DNA of 64,000 nucleotides from Paenibacillus silvae (GCF_014639235.1 NZ_BMFU01000019.1:3429-67428); one strand, 5' to 3'; numbered from the stretch's first letter, positions 42,100 to 51,954 are shown. Translations and numbers: made by a program. The notes: generated from the sequence alone by a model not told the origin.

Positions 42100-44142
42100 A
42101 TGAATCGGTTCATCCGGAATTCTGCTTTTTATTTGATTCTTTTTTTGGTTGTGGTGGGGATCGTTCAGTTCGTCAGCAATGGCGGCGAAGCCACCGATAA
42201 TCCTAGATATGATCAGCTGCGTGCAGCGATCAAAGCCAACAATGTCTCCGAAGTGACGGTTCAGTTTAACGGTCAGACGTATCTCGTAACTGGTCGATAC
42301 AAACAAACACCTGACGGAGCCAAATCAGAAAATTTCTCAACGTATATTCCTCCTACGGATGAGGCAATCAACGAGCTTGTAGCTGCAAGTGAAACAAACA
42401 AATTCGAATATCACCAGGAACCAATGAAAGGTGACAGCATCTGGCTAACACTGCTGACCTCCTTTATTCCTTTGATCATTATGTTCCTGCTGTTCTTCTT
42501 CCTGTTTAATCAGGCACAAGGCGGCGGCGGTAAAGTAATGAACTTTGGCAAAAGCCGTGCTCGACTCTATAACGAAGAGAAAAAGCGGGTTACATTTGAA
42601 GATGTGGCAGGTGCTGATGAAGAGAAACAGGAGCTTGTCGAAGTCGTAGACTTCCTCAAGGACCCTCGTAAATTCGCAGCAGTTGGTGCACGGATTCCAA
42701 AGGGCGTATTGCTCGTAGGTCCTCCGGGTACAGGTAAAACATTGCTCGCACGTGCCGTAGCCGGTGAAGCGGGTGTACCATTCTTCAGTATTTCCGGTTC
42801 CGACTTCGTTGAAATGTTTGTCGGTGTCGGTGCATCACGTGTACGTGACTTGTTCGAAAATGCAAAGAAAAACGCCCCATGTATTATCTTCATTGACGAG
42901 ATTGATGCGGTAGGACGTCAACGTGGTGCTGGTCTTGGCGGCGGTCACGATGAACGTGAACAAACCCTCAACCAGTTGCTCGTTGAGATGGACGGATTTG
43001 GAGCAAACGAAGGTATTATCATCGTTGCTGCTACGAACCGTGCAGATATTCTGGACCCTGCGTTATTGCGTCCAGGTCGTTTTGACCGTCAGATTACAGT
43101 GGATCGTCCTGATGTTAAAGGCCGTGAAGCTGTTCTGAAAGTGCATTCCCGCAACAAACCACTCACGAAAGATGTGAGACTGGATATTATTGCGAAGCGT
43201 ACAACAGGTTTCTCCGGTGCAGACCTGGAGAACTTGCTGAATGAAGCGGCACTGCTTGCAGCCCGTCGTAACAGAAGAGATATTTCGATGCGTGAAGTGG
43301 ATGAAGCGATTGACCGCGTCATTGTAGGTACGGAGAAGAAAAGCCGTGTTATCAGTGACCGTGAGAAACGCATTGTCGCTTATCACGAAGCAGGCCATAC
43401 CATTGTAGGATACTTCCTGGAACATGCTGATATGGTACATAAAGTGACCATCATTCCGCGCGGACGTGCGGGTGGATATGTAATCATGTTGCCAAAAGAA
43501 GATCGTATGCTCGTTACCAAACAAGAGCTGCTGGATAAAGTAACCGGACTCCTTGGGGGCCGCGTTGCGGAGGAATTGTTTATCGGAGAGATCGGTACCG
43601 GTGCATACAGTGACTTCCAGCAAGCGACAGGTATCGTGCGCAGCATGGTTATGGAATACGGTATGAGTGAGAAACTGGGTCCAATGCAATTCGGAAGTTC
43701 ACAAGGGCAGGTATTCCTTGGACGGGATATCGGTCACGAACAGAATTACTCGGATTCTATCGCATATGAGATCGACCAAGAGATGCAGCGCTTTATTAAT
43801 GAATGTTATGAGAAGTGTAAAGCTTTGCTGATCAAACATACCAAAGAGATGCATCTGATTGCTGAAACATTGCTTGAGGTGGAAACACTGGAAATGGATC
43901 AGATCAAACAATTGATCGAAACAGGTTCCCTTACACCAAAAGCAGAAGGCGACAACACTGGAGAAGGCACGCCAAGTGAAGGTGGCGAACCAATCATTGA
44001 TAACATCGGTGATGTTCGTGTCCGTATTCAAGGCAAAGATGAAACATCTGAGCCGCTGGCTGGAGATATTCCTAACGAAGCTCCAGACGTAGATAAGGGC
44101 AGCAATGATCCGAATGATGGCGGCACCAAGCCAACATCATAA
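42100..44142 (+). CDS. ftsH: ATP-dependent zinc metalloprotease FtsH
   Basis: Membrane AAA+ protease degrading membrane and regulatory proteins. Two membrane helices (about residues 6-24 and 113-135) flank an extracytoplasmic domain. AAA module: Walker A GPPGTGKT, DEIDAVGRQRGAG, second region of homology; then the zinc motif HEAGH in the M41 domain. AGGAGG precedes ATG 42100. The 680 residues end in an acidic, Gly/Pro-rich tail longer than in B. subtilis (637 residues). A strong terminator follows. Confidence 0.97.
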   Translation: MNRFIRNSAFYLILFLVVVGIVQFVSNGGEATDNPRYDQLRAAIKANNVSEVTVQFNGQTYLVTGRYKQTPDGAKSENFSTYIPPTDEAINELVAASETNKFEYHQEPMKGDSIWLTLLTSFIPLIIMFLLFFFLFNQAQGGGGKVMNFGKSRARLYNEEKKRVTFEDVAGADEEKQELVEVVDFLKDPRKFAAVGARIPKGVLLVGPPGTGKTLLARAVAGEAGVPFFSISGSDFVEMFVGVGASRVRDLFENAKKNAPCIIFIDEIDAVGRQRGAGLGGGHDEREQTLNQLLVEMDGFGANEGIIIVAATNRADILDPALLRPGRFDRQITVDRPDVKGREAVLKVHSRNKPLTKDVRLDIIAKRTTGFSGADLENLLNEAALLAARRNRRDISMREVDEAIDRVIVGTEKKSRVISDREKRIVAYHEAGHTIVGYFLEHADMVHKVTIIPRGRAGGYVIMLPKEDRMLVTKQELLDKVTGLLGGRVAEELFIGEIGTGAYSDFQQATGIVRSMVMEYGMSEKLGPMQFGSSQGQVFLGRDIGHEQNYSDSIAYEIDQEMQRFINECYEKCKALLIKHTKEMHLIAETLLEVETLEMDQIKQLIETGSLTPKAEGDNTGEGTPSEGGEPIIDNIGDVRVRIQGKDETSEPLAGDIPNEAPDVDKGSNDPNDGGTKPTS

Positions 44143-44175
44143 CATGTCATATAACCGGCAATTAGCCGGAATAAG

Positions 44176-44206
44176 AAAGAGAGCCCTCGCGGCTCTCTTT
44201 TTTTTT
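44176..44206 (+). terminator. Intrinsic terminator after ftsH
   Basis: AAAGAGAGCC/GGCTCTCTTT around a CTCGC loop (44176-44200), with T continuing to 44206. Confidence 0.95.
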
Positions 44207-44309
44207 GTAACAATTATTCCTTTGAAGGAGAAACGGATAATCGAGAGCTAGATGGCGAACCGGATAGAATGAGTGGGATATGAGGGGATATCCTGCCTTT
44301 TTTCATTTA

Positions 44310-44338
44310 TTGACAGAGTCGTGAACGTTGTGTACATT
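44310..44338 (+). promoter_or_regulatory. Sigma-A promoter of the nadABC operon
   Basis: Perfect TTGACA (44310-44315), 17-base spacer, TACATT (44333-44338). It opens the operon nadA-nadB-nadC. Confidence 0.75.
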
Positions 44339-44441
44339 AGTTGTTAAACCGCTTGTGATTCGTTTCTCAAGCGAACATAACGACTTAGGTTAGCCCTATG
44401 AAACAGCGCTTGGCGCTGTCCCGATAAGGAGAGGATCACAG

Positions 44442-45380
44442 GTGGAAGCTCTGGCTTTAGAGCGCAAGGCTGAGATGAATCGTGAGCTGCGTGAGCGGCT
44501 GATGGAACTCAAAAAGGAACGTAATGCCATTATTCTGGCTCACTACTATCAACGTGACGAAGTACAGGAAGTCGCGGATTTCCGTGGAGACTCATTCCTT
44601 CTGGCACAGAAGGCTGCACAGACGGATGCAGATGTGATTGTGTTCTGTGGTGTTCATTTTATGGGTGAAAGCGCTAAAATTCTGGCTCCAAACAAAACGG
44701 TTCTGATTCCAGATGAACGTGCCGGTTGTCCGATGGCTGATATGGTGAACGTAGACGGATTGCGTAAGCTGAAGGCACAGCATCCGAATGCGAAAGTAGT
44801 CACATACATTAACTCCTCGGCTGAGATCAAGGCAGAAACGGATATTTGCTGTACATCAGCGAATGCAGTTCGGGTTATCCAGTCCGTAGATTCTGATGAA
44901 ATTATTTGGGTACCTGATAAAAATCTTGGACATTATGTGCAGCAGCACACAGACAAAAAGATGATCATCTGGGAAGGCTACTGCAATACACATGATATGT
45001 TGACGGTCAAAGACGTGGTGGAGATGAAAGCCAAATACCCTGATGCCGAATTCGTGGTGCACCCGGAATGTCGTCCTGAAGTTGTGGCGATGGGAGATTT
45101 TGTAGGCAGCACAACAGCTATTCTTGAATATTGCAAAAAGTCATCAACAAAGGAATTTATCGTAGGTACTGAAGATGGAACGGGGTATCAGCTTCGTCTC
45201 GACAGTCCGGATAAACAGTTCCACTTCGCGACGAAGTTCCTTGTATGTCCGAATATGAAGGTCAACAATCTGAAGAAGCTGGTTAAATGTCTGGAAACGA
45301 TGAAACCACAGATCTATGTTCCACCGGCTGTTGCTGATAAAGCCAGAGAATCACTAGAGCGTATGTTACTGGTGAAGTAA
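44442..45380 (+). CDS. nadA: Quinolinate synthase
   Basis: Condenses iminoaspartate with dihydroxyacetone phosphate to quinolinate using a [4Fe-4S] cluster. GTG 44442 follows AAGGAGAGG with 8-base spacing. The 312 residues are shorter than the ~368 of B. subtilis NadA. Conserved elements include ILAHYYQRDEVQEVADFRGD, VFCGVHFMGESAKILAP, GCPMADMV, HPECRPEV and LVCPNMKVNNLKKLVKCLE; the Cys residues of these blocks include the three cluster ligands. First gene of the nad operon. Confidence 0.95.
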   Translation: MEALALERKAEMNRELRERLMELKKERNAIILAHYYQRDEVQEVADFRGDSFLLAQKAAQTDADVIVFCGVHFMGESAKILAPNKTVLIPDERAGCPMADMVNVDGLRKLKAQHPNAKVVTYINSSAEIKAETDICCTSANAVRVIQSVDSDEIIWVPDKNLGHYVQQHTDKKMIIWEGYCNTHDMLTVKDVVEMKAKYPDAEFVVHPECRPEVVAMGDFVGSTTAILEYCKKSSTKEFIVGTEDGTGYQLRLDSPDKQFHFATKFLVCPNMKVNNLKKLVKCLETMKPQIYVPPAVADKARESLERMLLVK

Positions 45381-45415
45381 CATGCGTTACTCTTGCTCCG
45401 AGACAGGTGAATGAG

Positions 45416-47050
45416 ATGAAACCGCAGATACCGCAATATATACATGATTTTGATCTCTCTGCGCTGCCCATGGTGGAGACCGATGTGCTCGTGATCGGTT
45501 CAGGCATTGCCGGACTGTTCACGGCGATTAAGGCCAGTGAACAGCATCGCGTGCTGATGATTACGAAGAAGTCTTTACTTGAGAGTAACACCCGATATGC
45601 GCAGGGAGGCATTGCGGCTGTTATTGCTGAAGATGATTCGCCTGCATACCACCTGCAGGATACTCTTGTTGCCGGAGCGGGTTTATGCCGCTCCGAAGCA
45701 GTAGAAGTATTGGTGAATGAAGGGCCAGAAGGTGTCAGGGAACTGATCCGTCTGGGGACATTGTTTGACCTGGAGAACGGCGAGCTGGCGTTGACGCAGG
45801 AAGGTGCGCATAGCCACCGCCGTATTTTGCATGCCAATGGAGACGCGACAGGATATGAGATTGTTCGTGCACTTGCCGTTGAGGTACACGAACATCCGGT
45901 AATTGATGTATGGGATGAGCATTTTGTCATCGACTTGATTACGGATCAGGGCGAATGTATCGGTGCTTTGGTCTTGAAGGAAGACGGCTCAAAAGTATTT
46001 GTCAGAGCCAAGGCCACGGTGCTGTGCTCTGGCGGGGCTGGACAGCTCTACCGTTATACAACCAATCCTGATGTTGCAACCGCTGATGGAGTCGCTATGG
46101 CATATCGTGCAGGTGCCGTTGTGCGTGACATGGAATTTATTCAGTTTCACCCTACCTCTTTGTGTTATCCTGGTGCTCCGCGCTTTCTTATATCCGAGGC
46201 AGTACGGGGGGAAGGCGCATATCTGCGCAACGTAAAAGGGGAGCGTTTTATGGAAAAATATCATCCCCTGCTGGAGCTTGCGCCGCGCGATATCGTAGCC
46301 AGAGCAATTGTCAGCGAGATAGAATTAACGAACAGCACATTTGTTTACCTTGATATTACACATGAGTCGCCGGAGATGGTAAAGCATCGTTTTCCTACGA
46401 TCTATGAAACCTGTATGAGATATGGTCTTGATATGACAACAGACTGGATACCGGTTGCACCTGCAGCACATTACATGATGGGCGGGGTCAAAACCGATCT
46501 GAGCGGCGAAAGCAGCATTCCACGATTATTTGCCTGCGGCGAAGTGTCATCTACAGGTGTACATGGAGCGAATCGCCTGGCAAGCAACTCCTTGTCTGAA
46601 GCGATTGTATTTGGCCGCAGAATTGTGGAGCGTATCGAATCGCTGCCGTCCCTTGCTCCGTCGCTTGGCAGAGATGTGAAATCTCGGAACATGGACAATA
46701 GAAGTGCTGAACAGCAGCAATCCAAACCGATATCAGAAAAACGGCTGAGCTTGCAGAAGATGATGGTTCGTAAAGTCGGTCTGAGAAGAAATGGTAAAAA
46801 TTTGCAGCAGGCCCTGGATGCTTTGCAGCAGGAGCTTCCGTTTTTGGATCAAAGCCTCAATTACAGAGAAGAGTTGGAATATGCAAACCTTCTTACCTGT
46901 GCATGGCTGGTGACTAGCGGAGCGCTCCATCGTGAGGAAAGTCGCGGGGCGCATTATCGTGAGGATTACCCGGCCAGAGACGATGCGATGTGGCAGAAGC
47001 ATAGTCTGCAGCAGCGAGAACAAGCGATTGTGGAGGAATGGATGTCATGA
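45416..47050 (+). CDS. nadB: L-aspartate oxidase
   Basis: FAD enzyme oxidising L-aspartate to iminoaspartate, the substrate of NadA. FAD motif VLVIGSGIAGLFTAI is near residue 25; NTRYAQGGIAAVI, FIQFHPTSLCYPGAPRFLIS and AAHYMMGGVKTDLSG (active-site region) follow, then FACGEVSSTGVHGANRLASN. ATG 45416 with CAGGTGA upstream is preferred to GTG 45407, giving 544 residues. It ends with an ATGA overlap with nadC. Confidence 0.95.
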   Translation: MKPQIPQYIHDFDLSALPMVETDVLVIGSGIAGLFTAIKASEQHRVLMITKKSLLESNTRYAQGGIAAVIAEDDSPAYHLQDTLVAGAGLCRSEAVEVLVNEGPEGVRELIRLGTLFDLENGELALTQEGAHSHRRILHANGDATGYEIVRALAVEVHEHPVIDVWDEHFVIDLITDQGECIGALVLKEDGSKVFVRAKATVLCSGGAGQLYRYTTNPDVATADGVAMAYRAGAVVRDMEFIQFHPTSLCYPGAPRFLISEAVRGEGAYLRNVKGERFMEKYHPLLELAPRDIVARAIVSEIELTNSTFVYLDITHESPEMVKHRFPTIYETCMRYGLDMTTDWIPVAPAAHYMMGGVKTDLSGESSIPRLFACGEVSSTGVHGANRLASNSLSEAIVFGRRIVERIESLPSLAPSLGRDVKSRNMDNRSAEQQQSKPISEKRLSLQKMMVRKVGLRRNGKNLQQALDALQQELPFLDQSLNYREELEYANLLTCAWLVTSGALHREESRGAHYREDYPARDDAMWQKHSLQQREQAIVEEWMS

Positions 47051-47913
47051 TATTGAATGGATACAATCAACAATTAATCGAGACGATTAAAGGCTGGCTG
47101 CACGAGGATGTAGGTGCGGGAGATGTCACCACCAGTGTGACCATCCCCACAGGCAGTGAATCCAAAGCTGTCATCCATGCCAAGGATCAAGGAATCATTG
47201 CAGGCATGCCCATTGCTGAGCTTGTATTTCAAGTCGTTGATCCGGCACTTCGTTTTACCGCAAAAGTGAGTGACGGTGATGCTGTCCATCCAGGTACGAT
47301 ATTGGCTGAGGTTGAGGGCAGCACACACTCCCTCCTGACCGGGGAACGGCTCGCGCTAAACCTGCTGCAGCGAATGTCGGGTATTGCTACGCGTACACGT
47401 TCTTACGTGGATGCACTCGAGGGCCTGAAGACGAGACTGGTCGATACACGCAAAACAACACCAGGTCATCGCCTGCTGGAAAAGTATGCTGTACGTGTTG
47501 GCGGCGGCGCTAATCATCGATTCGGGTTATATGATGCCGTTATGATCAAGGATAATCATATCAAAGGTGCAGGCGGAATTACCGAAGCGGTGCAGCGTGC
47601 GCGTGCTGTCATTCCGCATACGATGACGATTGAAGTAGAGACGGAAAATCTGGCTCAGGTACAGGAGGCCTTGCATGCCGGGGCAGATATCATTATGCTG
47701 GATAACATGCAGCCTGATCGGATGCGGGAGGCAGTTGCAATGATTCGTGAACAGGCTCCGCATGTGAAAGTGGAGGCTTCTGGTAACGTTTCTCTTCAAA
47801 CTATTCGAGGAATTGCGGAAACGGGTGTGGATGTAATTTCAGTTGGCAGGTTAACCTATTCTTTTGAGAGCCTGGACATCAGCCTGGATTTAAACGAAAA
47901 GAAAGAGGGGTGA
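47047..47913 (+). CDS. nadC: Nicotinate-nucleotide pyrophosphorylase (quinolinate phosphoribosyltransferase)
   Basis: Converts quinolinate and PRPP to nicotinate mononucleotide. ATG 47047 overlaps the nadB stop (ATGA) and lies 11 bases after GTGGAGG; ATG 47038 is too near that site. The 288 residues show WLHEDVGAGDVTTSVT, RMSGIATRTRSYV, DTRKTTPGHR, GGGANHRFGLYDAVMIKDNH and IMLDNM. With nadA and nadB it completes de novo NAD synthesis to NaMN. The operon lies between ftsH and coaX, unlike in B. subtilis. Confidence 0.96.
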   Translation: MILNGYNQQLIETIKGWLHEDVGAGDVTTSVTIPTGSESKAVIHAKDQGIIAGMPIAELVFQVVDPALRFTAKVSDGDAVHPGTILAEVEGSTHSLLTGERLALNLLQRMSGIATRTRSYVDALEGLKTRLVDTRKTTPGHRLLEKYAVRVGGGANHRFGLYDAVMIKDNHIKGAGGITEAVQRARAVIPHTMTIEVETENLAQVQEALHAGADIIMLDNMQPDRMREAVAMIREQAPHVKVEASGNVSLQTIRGIAETGVDVISVGRLTYSFESLDISLDLNEKKEG

Positions 47914-47919
47914 ACCTCT

Positions 47920-48690
47920 TTGATTCTAGTTGTCGATGTGGGCAACAGTAACATTGTGCTCGGGGTATATCAGGGCCGTGAACTGCTGCACCATTTTCGT
48001 CTGAGCACATCCCGTCAGTCCACAGTGGATGAATACGGCGTATTGATTTATAATTTATTTCATATGTCCCGTATCTCGGCCCATGACATCGAGGGTGTTA
48101 TTATTTCATCGGTTGTCCCACCGCTGGTGAATGTTATTGAGGCGATGTGTGAGAAATATGTGGGCAGAAAACCACTGCTTGTGGGGCCGGGCATCAAAAC
48201 CGGCCTGAACCTGCGATACGAGAACCCGCGTGAGGTTGGAGCGGATCGGATCGTAAACGCTGTGGCGGCCGTAGAGAAATATGGCGGCCCGCTTGTGGTC
48301 GTTGATTTTGGAACAGCCACAACGTTTGACTGTATTGATGAAAAGGGTCATTATTTAGGAGGAGCCATCGTGCCCGGCATTCACATTGCTACCGAGGCGC
48401 TTTATGAGCGGGCAGCCAAACTGCCGCGAATAGAGCTGGAGAAGCCCAAGAAAGTGATTGGACGTAATACGGTGCATGCGATGCAGGCAGGCATTATCTA
48501 TGGATATGCCGGACAAGTGGACGGCATTGTGGAGCGGATTCGTCAAGAGATGAATGCTGATCCCATGGTTGTTGCAACAGGTGGCCTTGCTTCATTGATT
48601 GCTGAAGAGACCCGAAGTATCGAGAAGGTGGACCCGCTGCTTACGCTTGAAGGGCTGCGAGTCATCTATGAGCGGAACAGGGAGAGGTAG
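47920..48690 (+). CDS. coaX: Type III pantothenate kinase
   Basis: First enzyme of coenzyme A synthesis, of the ASKHA fold. TTG 47920 with GAGGGGTGAA upstream gives 256 residues. Motifs: VVDVGNSNIVLGVY (phosphate loop), GADRIVNAVAA, VDFGTATTFDCI, LGGAIVPGI and ATGGLAS. It starts 6 bases after nadC and probably shares its transcript, linking NAD and CoA supply. Confidence 0.96.
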   Translation: MILVVDVGNSNIVLGVYQGRELLHHFRLSTSRQSTVDEYGVLIYNLFHMSRISAHDIEGVIISSVVPPLVNVIEAMCEKYVGRKPLLVGPGIKTGLNLRYENPREVGADRIVNAVAAVEKYGGPLVVVDFGTATTFDCIDEKGHYLGGAIVPGIHIATEALYERAAKLPRIELEKPKKVIGRNTVHAMQAGIIYGYAGQVDGIVERIRQEMNADPMVVATGGLASLIAEETRSIEKVDPLLTLEGLRVIYERNRER

Positions 48691-48800
48691 ACATACAAAG
48701 GGCGGCATACAGCAGGCTGGAGTATCAGCTTTAATGTTGAGCCGTTTTTTTCTGTTAAAGGAATGGAACCAAAATTACACGCCAAAGGAGGCTGAATGAC

Positions 48801-49691
48801 TTGGAAAACAACAACAAGCTTGACCGGTTGATCCGTGGTACAGCGATGAACGGAAAGGTAAGAGCCTTTGCCGTTCAGACAACGGAACTGGTGGAAGAAC
48901 TGCGAAGAAGACATGATACGTTTCCCACGGCTACAGCAGCCATGGGGCGTACAGTCACAACAGCGGCTATTATGGGAGCGATGCTGAAAGGTGAAGAGAA
49001 GCTGACCATCCAGGTTAAGGGCGACGGTCCAATTGGTCAGATCGTAGCTGATGCCAATGCCAAGGGTGAGGTACGGGGTTACGTTACTCATCCGCATGTA
49101 CATCTGCCAAGTAACCGTTTTGGCAAGCTGGACGTTGCCGGAGCCGTAGGTACAGAAGGTTTCATCAACATCACGAAGGATCTGGGTTTGAAGGAGCCGT
49201 ATCGCGGCAGCATCCCTATTATTTCGGGTGAACTGGGCGAAGACTTTACGTATTATTTTGCACAATCAGAACAGACGCCTTCCGCAGTTGGTGTAGGGGT
49301 CCTGGTAGATACGGATAACTCCGTTATTGTCGCGGGAGGTTTTATTATTCAGCTGCTGCCAGGATTAACGGACCCGGAGATTACGGAGATTGAGAATGCG
49401 ATCGGTGCTCTGCCACCCGTAACAACCTTGCTGAATGAGGGACTTGAGCTGGAGGAGCTGCTGCGCCGTCTTCTGCCAGATGTGCAGGTTATGGGCGAAC
49501 TGGATATTCGTTTTAATTGCAGCTGTTCACGTGAGCGGTTGGAGAAAACGTTAATCAGTCTGGGTCAGGTTGAGCTGGAGCAGTTAATTGAGGAAGAAGG
49601 ACAGGCCGAAGTGGTTTGCCAATTTTGTAACGAAACATATGATTTTAACAAAGAGCAGCTGGAAACCATCCTAGAACAAGCCAAGAGCTGA
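48801..49691 (+). CDS. hslO: Redox-regulated chaperone Hsp33
   Basis: Holdase chaperone activated by oxidation. The 296 residues contain the N-terminal core (NKLDRLIRGTAMNGKVRAF) and the C-terminal zinc switch with CSC (near 241) and CQFC (near 274). Starts at TTG 48801, 11 bases from AAGGAGG. The same neighbours (coaX before, a PpiC gene after) occur in B. subtilis as yacB-hslO-yacD. Confidence 0.96.
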   Translation: MENNNKLDRLIRGTAMNGKVRAFAVQTTELVEELRRRHDTFPTATAAMGRTVTTAAIMGAMLKGEEKLTIQVKGDGPIGQIVADANAKGEVRGYVTHPHVHLPSNRFGKLDVAGAVGTEGFINITKDLGLKEPYRGSIPIISGELGEDFTYYFAQSEQTPSAVGVGVLVDTDNSVIVAGGFIIQLLPGLTDPEITEIENAIGALPPVTTLLNEGLELEELLRRLLPDVQVMGELDIRFNCSCSRERLEKTLISLGQVELEQLIEEEGQAEVVCQFCNETYDFNKEQLETILEQAKS

Positions 49692-49714
49692 TCGATGCAG
49701 GGACGGGATGAGGT

Positions 49715-50665
49715 ATGAACAGACAGGAAAAGGGACTTTGGACGGCAGTTGTTATTTTGACATTGGGCGTAATGGTTATGGGTACAGTGATGGCTATGCA
49801 GGTGCTTAACCAAGGTAAAGACGAAGCAGAGAAACCTCAGGATACAAATCAGGAAGAGGGCAGCACGGTTGCAACCATTAATGGGGAAGTCATTACAGAC
49901 CAAGCCTGGATTGAGGAATTAAAACGACGTTACGGCAGCGAAATTCTGCTTCAGATGCTGAATCGGAAAGCGGTATATGCCGAGGCTTTACAGCGAAATC
50001 TGGTCGTGACTCCGAAAGAGATTGCCCGAGAAATGGCTGAGGCCATGGATGGGTATGACTCCGAGAAGTCTTATTATGATGCGATGAAATCGCAGCTTGG
50101 CCTGTCAAAACAGGATCTGGAGCTGGAGGCGGGTTATCGTTTGCTGCTGGAGAAGATTGCTACCGCTGGCATACAGATCAAAGATGATGATATTAAGCAG
50201 TATTGGGCAGAGCACCGTGAAGATTACATCACACCTGAGAAGTATGACCTGTCCATGATTGTTGTCAAAGAGAAATCGGAAGCAGAGGCTTTGCTGACTG
50301 CTCTGAGGAACGGGCAGGACTTTGAAGAGGCAGCCCGCACGCAATCCGTGGATAGCTATTCTCGCGACTCCGGCGGCAAGCTGGGCTGGATTGAACAGAA
50401 TGATCCGTTTCAACCTAAGGCGATGCTGAAGCTTGCGGCCCAACTGCAAGTTGGTGAACTTGGTGGTCCTGTAGAGGTGGAAGAAGGCTATGCGGTCATC
50501 AAGCTGAATGATAAAGCCGAGCGCCAGGAACAATCTCCTGAGGAAGTGCATGAAGAGATTCGGTTGCAGCTGGCGCTAAGTCAGGCTGATCCGTTGTCAC
50601 AAGTGGAAGAGATGCTGCGAGATAAATACAAAGCCGTCATTATCTCTGATATTCCAGCATCGTGA
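49715..50665 (+). CDS. yacD: PpiC-type peptidylprolyl isomerase, membrane-anchored (YacD-like)
   Basis: SurA/PrsA-like protein of 316 residues. One N-terminal membrane segment (LWTAVVILTLGVMVMGTVMA) without a lipobox Cys makes it a membrane-anchored extracytoplasmic protein, unlike the lipoprotein encoded at 26.2 kb. SurA_N-type helices and a parvulin domain (about 170-270, including FEEAARTQSVDSYSRDSGGK and GGPVEVEEGYAVIKL) follow. A weak site, GATGAGG, precedes ATG 49715. Position matches B. subtilis yacD. The substrate is unknown. Confidence 0.88.
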   Translation: MNRQEKGLWTAVVILTLGVMVMGTVMAMQVLNQGKDEAEKPQDTNQEEGSTVATINGEVITDQAWIEELKRRYGSEILLQMLNRKAVYAEALQRNLVVTPKEIAREMAEAMDGYDSEKSYYDAMKSQLGLSKQDLELEAGYRLLLEKIATAGIQIKDDDIKQYWAEHREDYITPEKYDLSMIVVKEKSEAEALLTALRNGQDFEEAARTQSVDSYSRDSGGKLGWIEQNDPFQPKAMLKLAAQLQVGELGGPVEVEEGYAVIKLNDKAERQEQSPEEVHEEIRLQLALSQADPLSQVEEMLRDKYKAVIISDIPAS

Positions 50666-50720
50666 GATCATGATTATAAATGACTATTGTCCCGTCTTAT
50701 AGATATTGCATCTGGATAAA

Positions 50721-50765
50721 AATACTTTGTCTACAGCCCTTGGGCCTAAGGCAAAGTATTTTTTT
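50721..50765 (+). terminator. Intrinsic terminator before cysK
   Basis: AATACTTTG (50721-50729) and CAAAGTATT (50752-50760) pair perfectly, with inner CCTT/AAGG, followed by T to 50765. Confidence 0.9.
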
Positions 50766-50776
50766 GAGTACTCATA

Positions 50777-50805
50777 TTGACAATGTCCTGTAACGTTGAT
50801 AAGAT
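50777..50805 (+). promoter_or_regulatory. Sigma-A promoter of cysK
   Basis: Perfect TTGACA (50777-50782), 17-base spacer, TAAGAT (50800-50805). Just downstream (about 50819-50842) lie two ACTCG repeats flanked by ATACC and GGATAT. This could be an operator, possibly for a CymR-type cysteine regulator, but the match is too loose to claim. Confidence 0.65.
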
Positions 50806-50908
50806 GAAAATAATCAAATACCTACTCGTTTACTCGGATATAAAAACACATCGAGATCTGACATACATGAATTTATAATATATTCATCCCACTAAGGAGG
50901 GCATTCAT

Positions 50909-51847
50909 ATGGCTAAAGTAGTTAATAACGTAACTGAACTCATCGGAGGTACACCGCTTGTCCGTCTGAACCGTATCGTACCTGAAGGCAGCGCTGAAGT
51001 ATTGGTGAAACTGGAGTATCAGAACCCGGGCTCAAGTGTTAAAGATCGTATCGCAGTAAGCATTGTTGAAGAAGCGGAAAAAGAAGGTAAGCTGAAACCA
51101 GGCGGCACCATCATTGAAGCAACAAGCGGTAACACAGGAATCGGCCTCGCGATGGTCGCTGCGGCTAAAGGCTACAAGGCTGTTATCGTTATGCCTGAAA
51201 CGATGAGCTTGGAGCGTCGTAACCTGCTTCGTGCTTATGGTGCTGAACTGGTGCTTACTCCTGGGGCAGAAGGAATGAACGGTGCAGTTAAGAAAGCCGA
51301 AGAGCTGCTCAAAGAGAATCCAACGTATTTCATGGCAGAGCAGTTCAAGAACAAAGCAAATGTGAAAATTCACCGCGAAACGACAGGTCCTGAAATTGTT
51401 GAGGCAATCCAGTCCGTAGGTGGAACAGTGGATGCGTTCGTTGCGGGTATTGGTACTGGCGGAACGATTACAGGTGCGGGTGAAGTGCTTAAAGAAGCAT
51501 TCCCTGGCATTAAAATTGTAGCAGTAGAGCCAGCAGCATCGCCAATCCTTGCCGGAGGCAAACCTGGCCCTCACAAAATTCAGGGGATCGGAGCCAACTT
51601 TATTCCCGAGATTCTGGATCAGGAAATTTACGACGAAATTATTCACATCGAGAATGAGGATGCGTTCGAAACAGCTCGCACAGTTGCCAAAGAAGAGGGC
51701 ATCCTGTCCGGTATTTCTTCCGGTGCAGCGATTCGTGCAGGTCTCCAGGTAGCGAAGCAGCTTGGAGCAGGTAAACGTGTAGTTGTGATCGTGCCAAGTA
51801 ACGGTGAACGTTACCTGAGCACACCGCTGTATAACTTTGAAGCGTAA
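50909..51847 (+). CDS. cysK: Cysteine synthase A
   Basis: PLP enzyme making cysteine from O-acetylserine and sulfide. Lys of NPGSSVKDRIA (about residue 46) binds PLP; EATSGNTGIGLA binds the substrate carboxylate; GTGGTITGAGE holds the PLP phosphate. AAGGAGGG lies before ATG 50909. The 312 residues are usual. It has its own promoter and terminator. In Bacillus, CysK is also a partner of the CymR regulator. Confidence 0.97.
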   Translation: MAKVVNNVTELIGGTPLVRLNRIVPEGSAEVLVKLEYQNPGSSVKDRIAVSIVEEAEKEGKLKPGGTIIEATSGNTGIGLAMVAAAKGYKAVIVMPETMSLERRNLLRAYGAELVLTPGAEGMNGAVKKAEELLKENPTYFMAEQFKNKANVKIHRETTGPEIVEAIQSVGGTVDAFVAGIGTGGTITGAGEVLKEAFPGIKIVAVEPAASPILAGGKPGPHKIQGIGANFIPEILDQEIYDEIIHIENEDAFETARTVAKEEGILSGISSGAAIRAGLQVAKQLGAGKRVVVIVPSNGERYLSTPLYNFEA

Positions 51848-51918
51848 GCATAATATAACGATTTGGCATGCATCATATATTCTGACGAGATGATTCTGTT
51901 GTATGCTTTGTAAAAATG

Positions 51919-51954
51919 AATCCTTCCTGCCCTGACGGGTGGGGAGGATTTTTT
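51919..51954 (+). terminator. Intrinsic terminator after cysK
   Basis: AATCCTTCC (51919-51927) pairs with GGGAGGATT (51942-51950), with one wobble, followed by T to 51954. Confidence 0.9.

Noticed and set aside
50819..50842. CymR-type operator before cysK
   Set aside because: Only the outer ATACC/GGATAT ends are roughly symmetric and the core does not match; too weak to list as a site.
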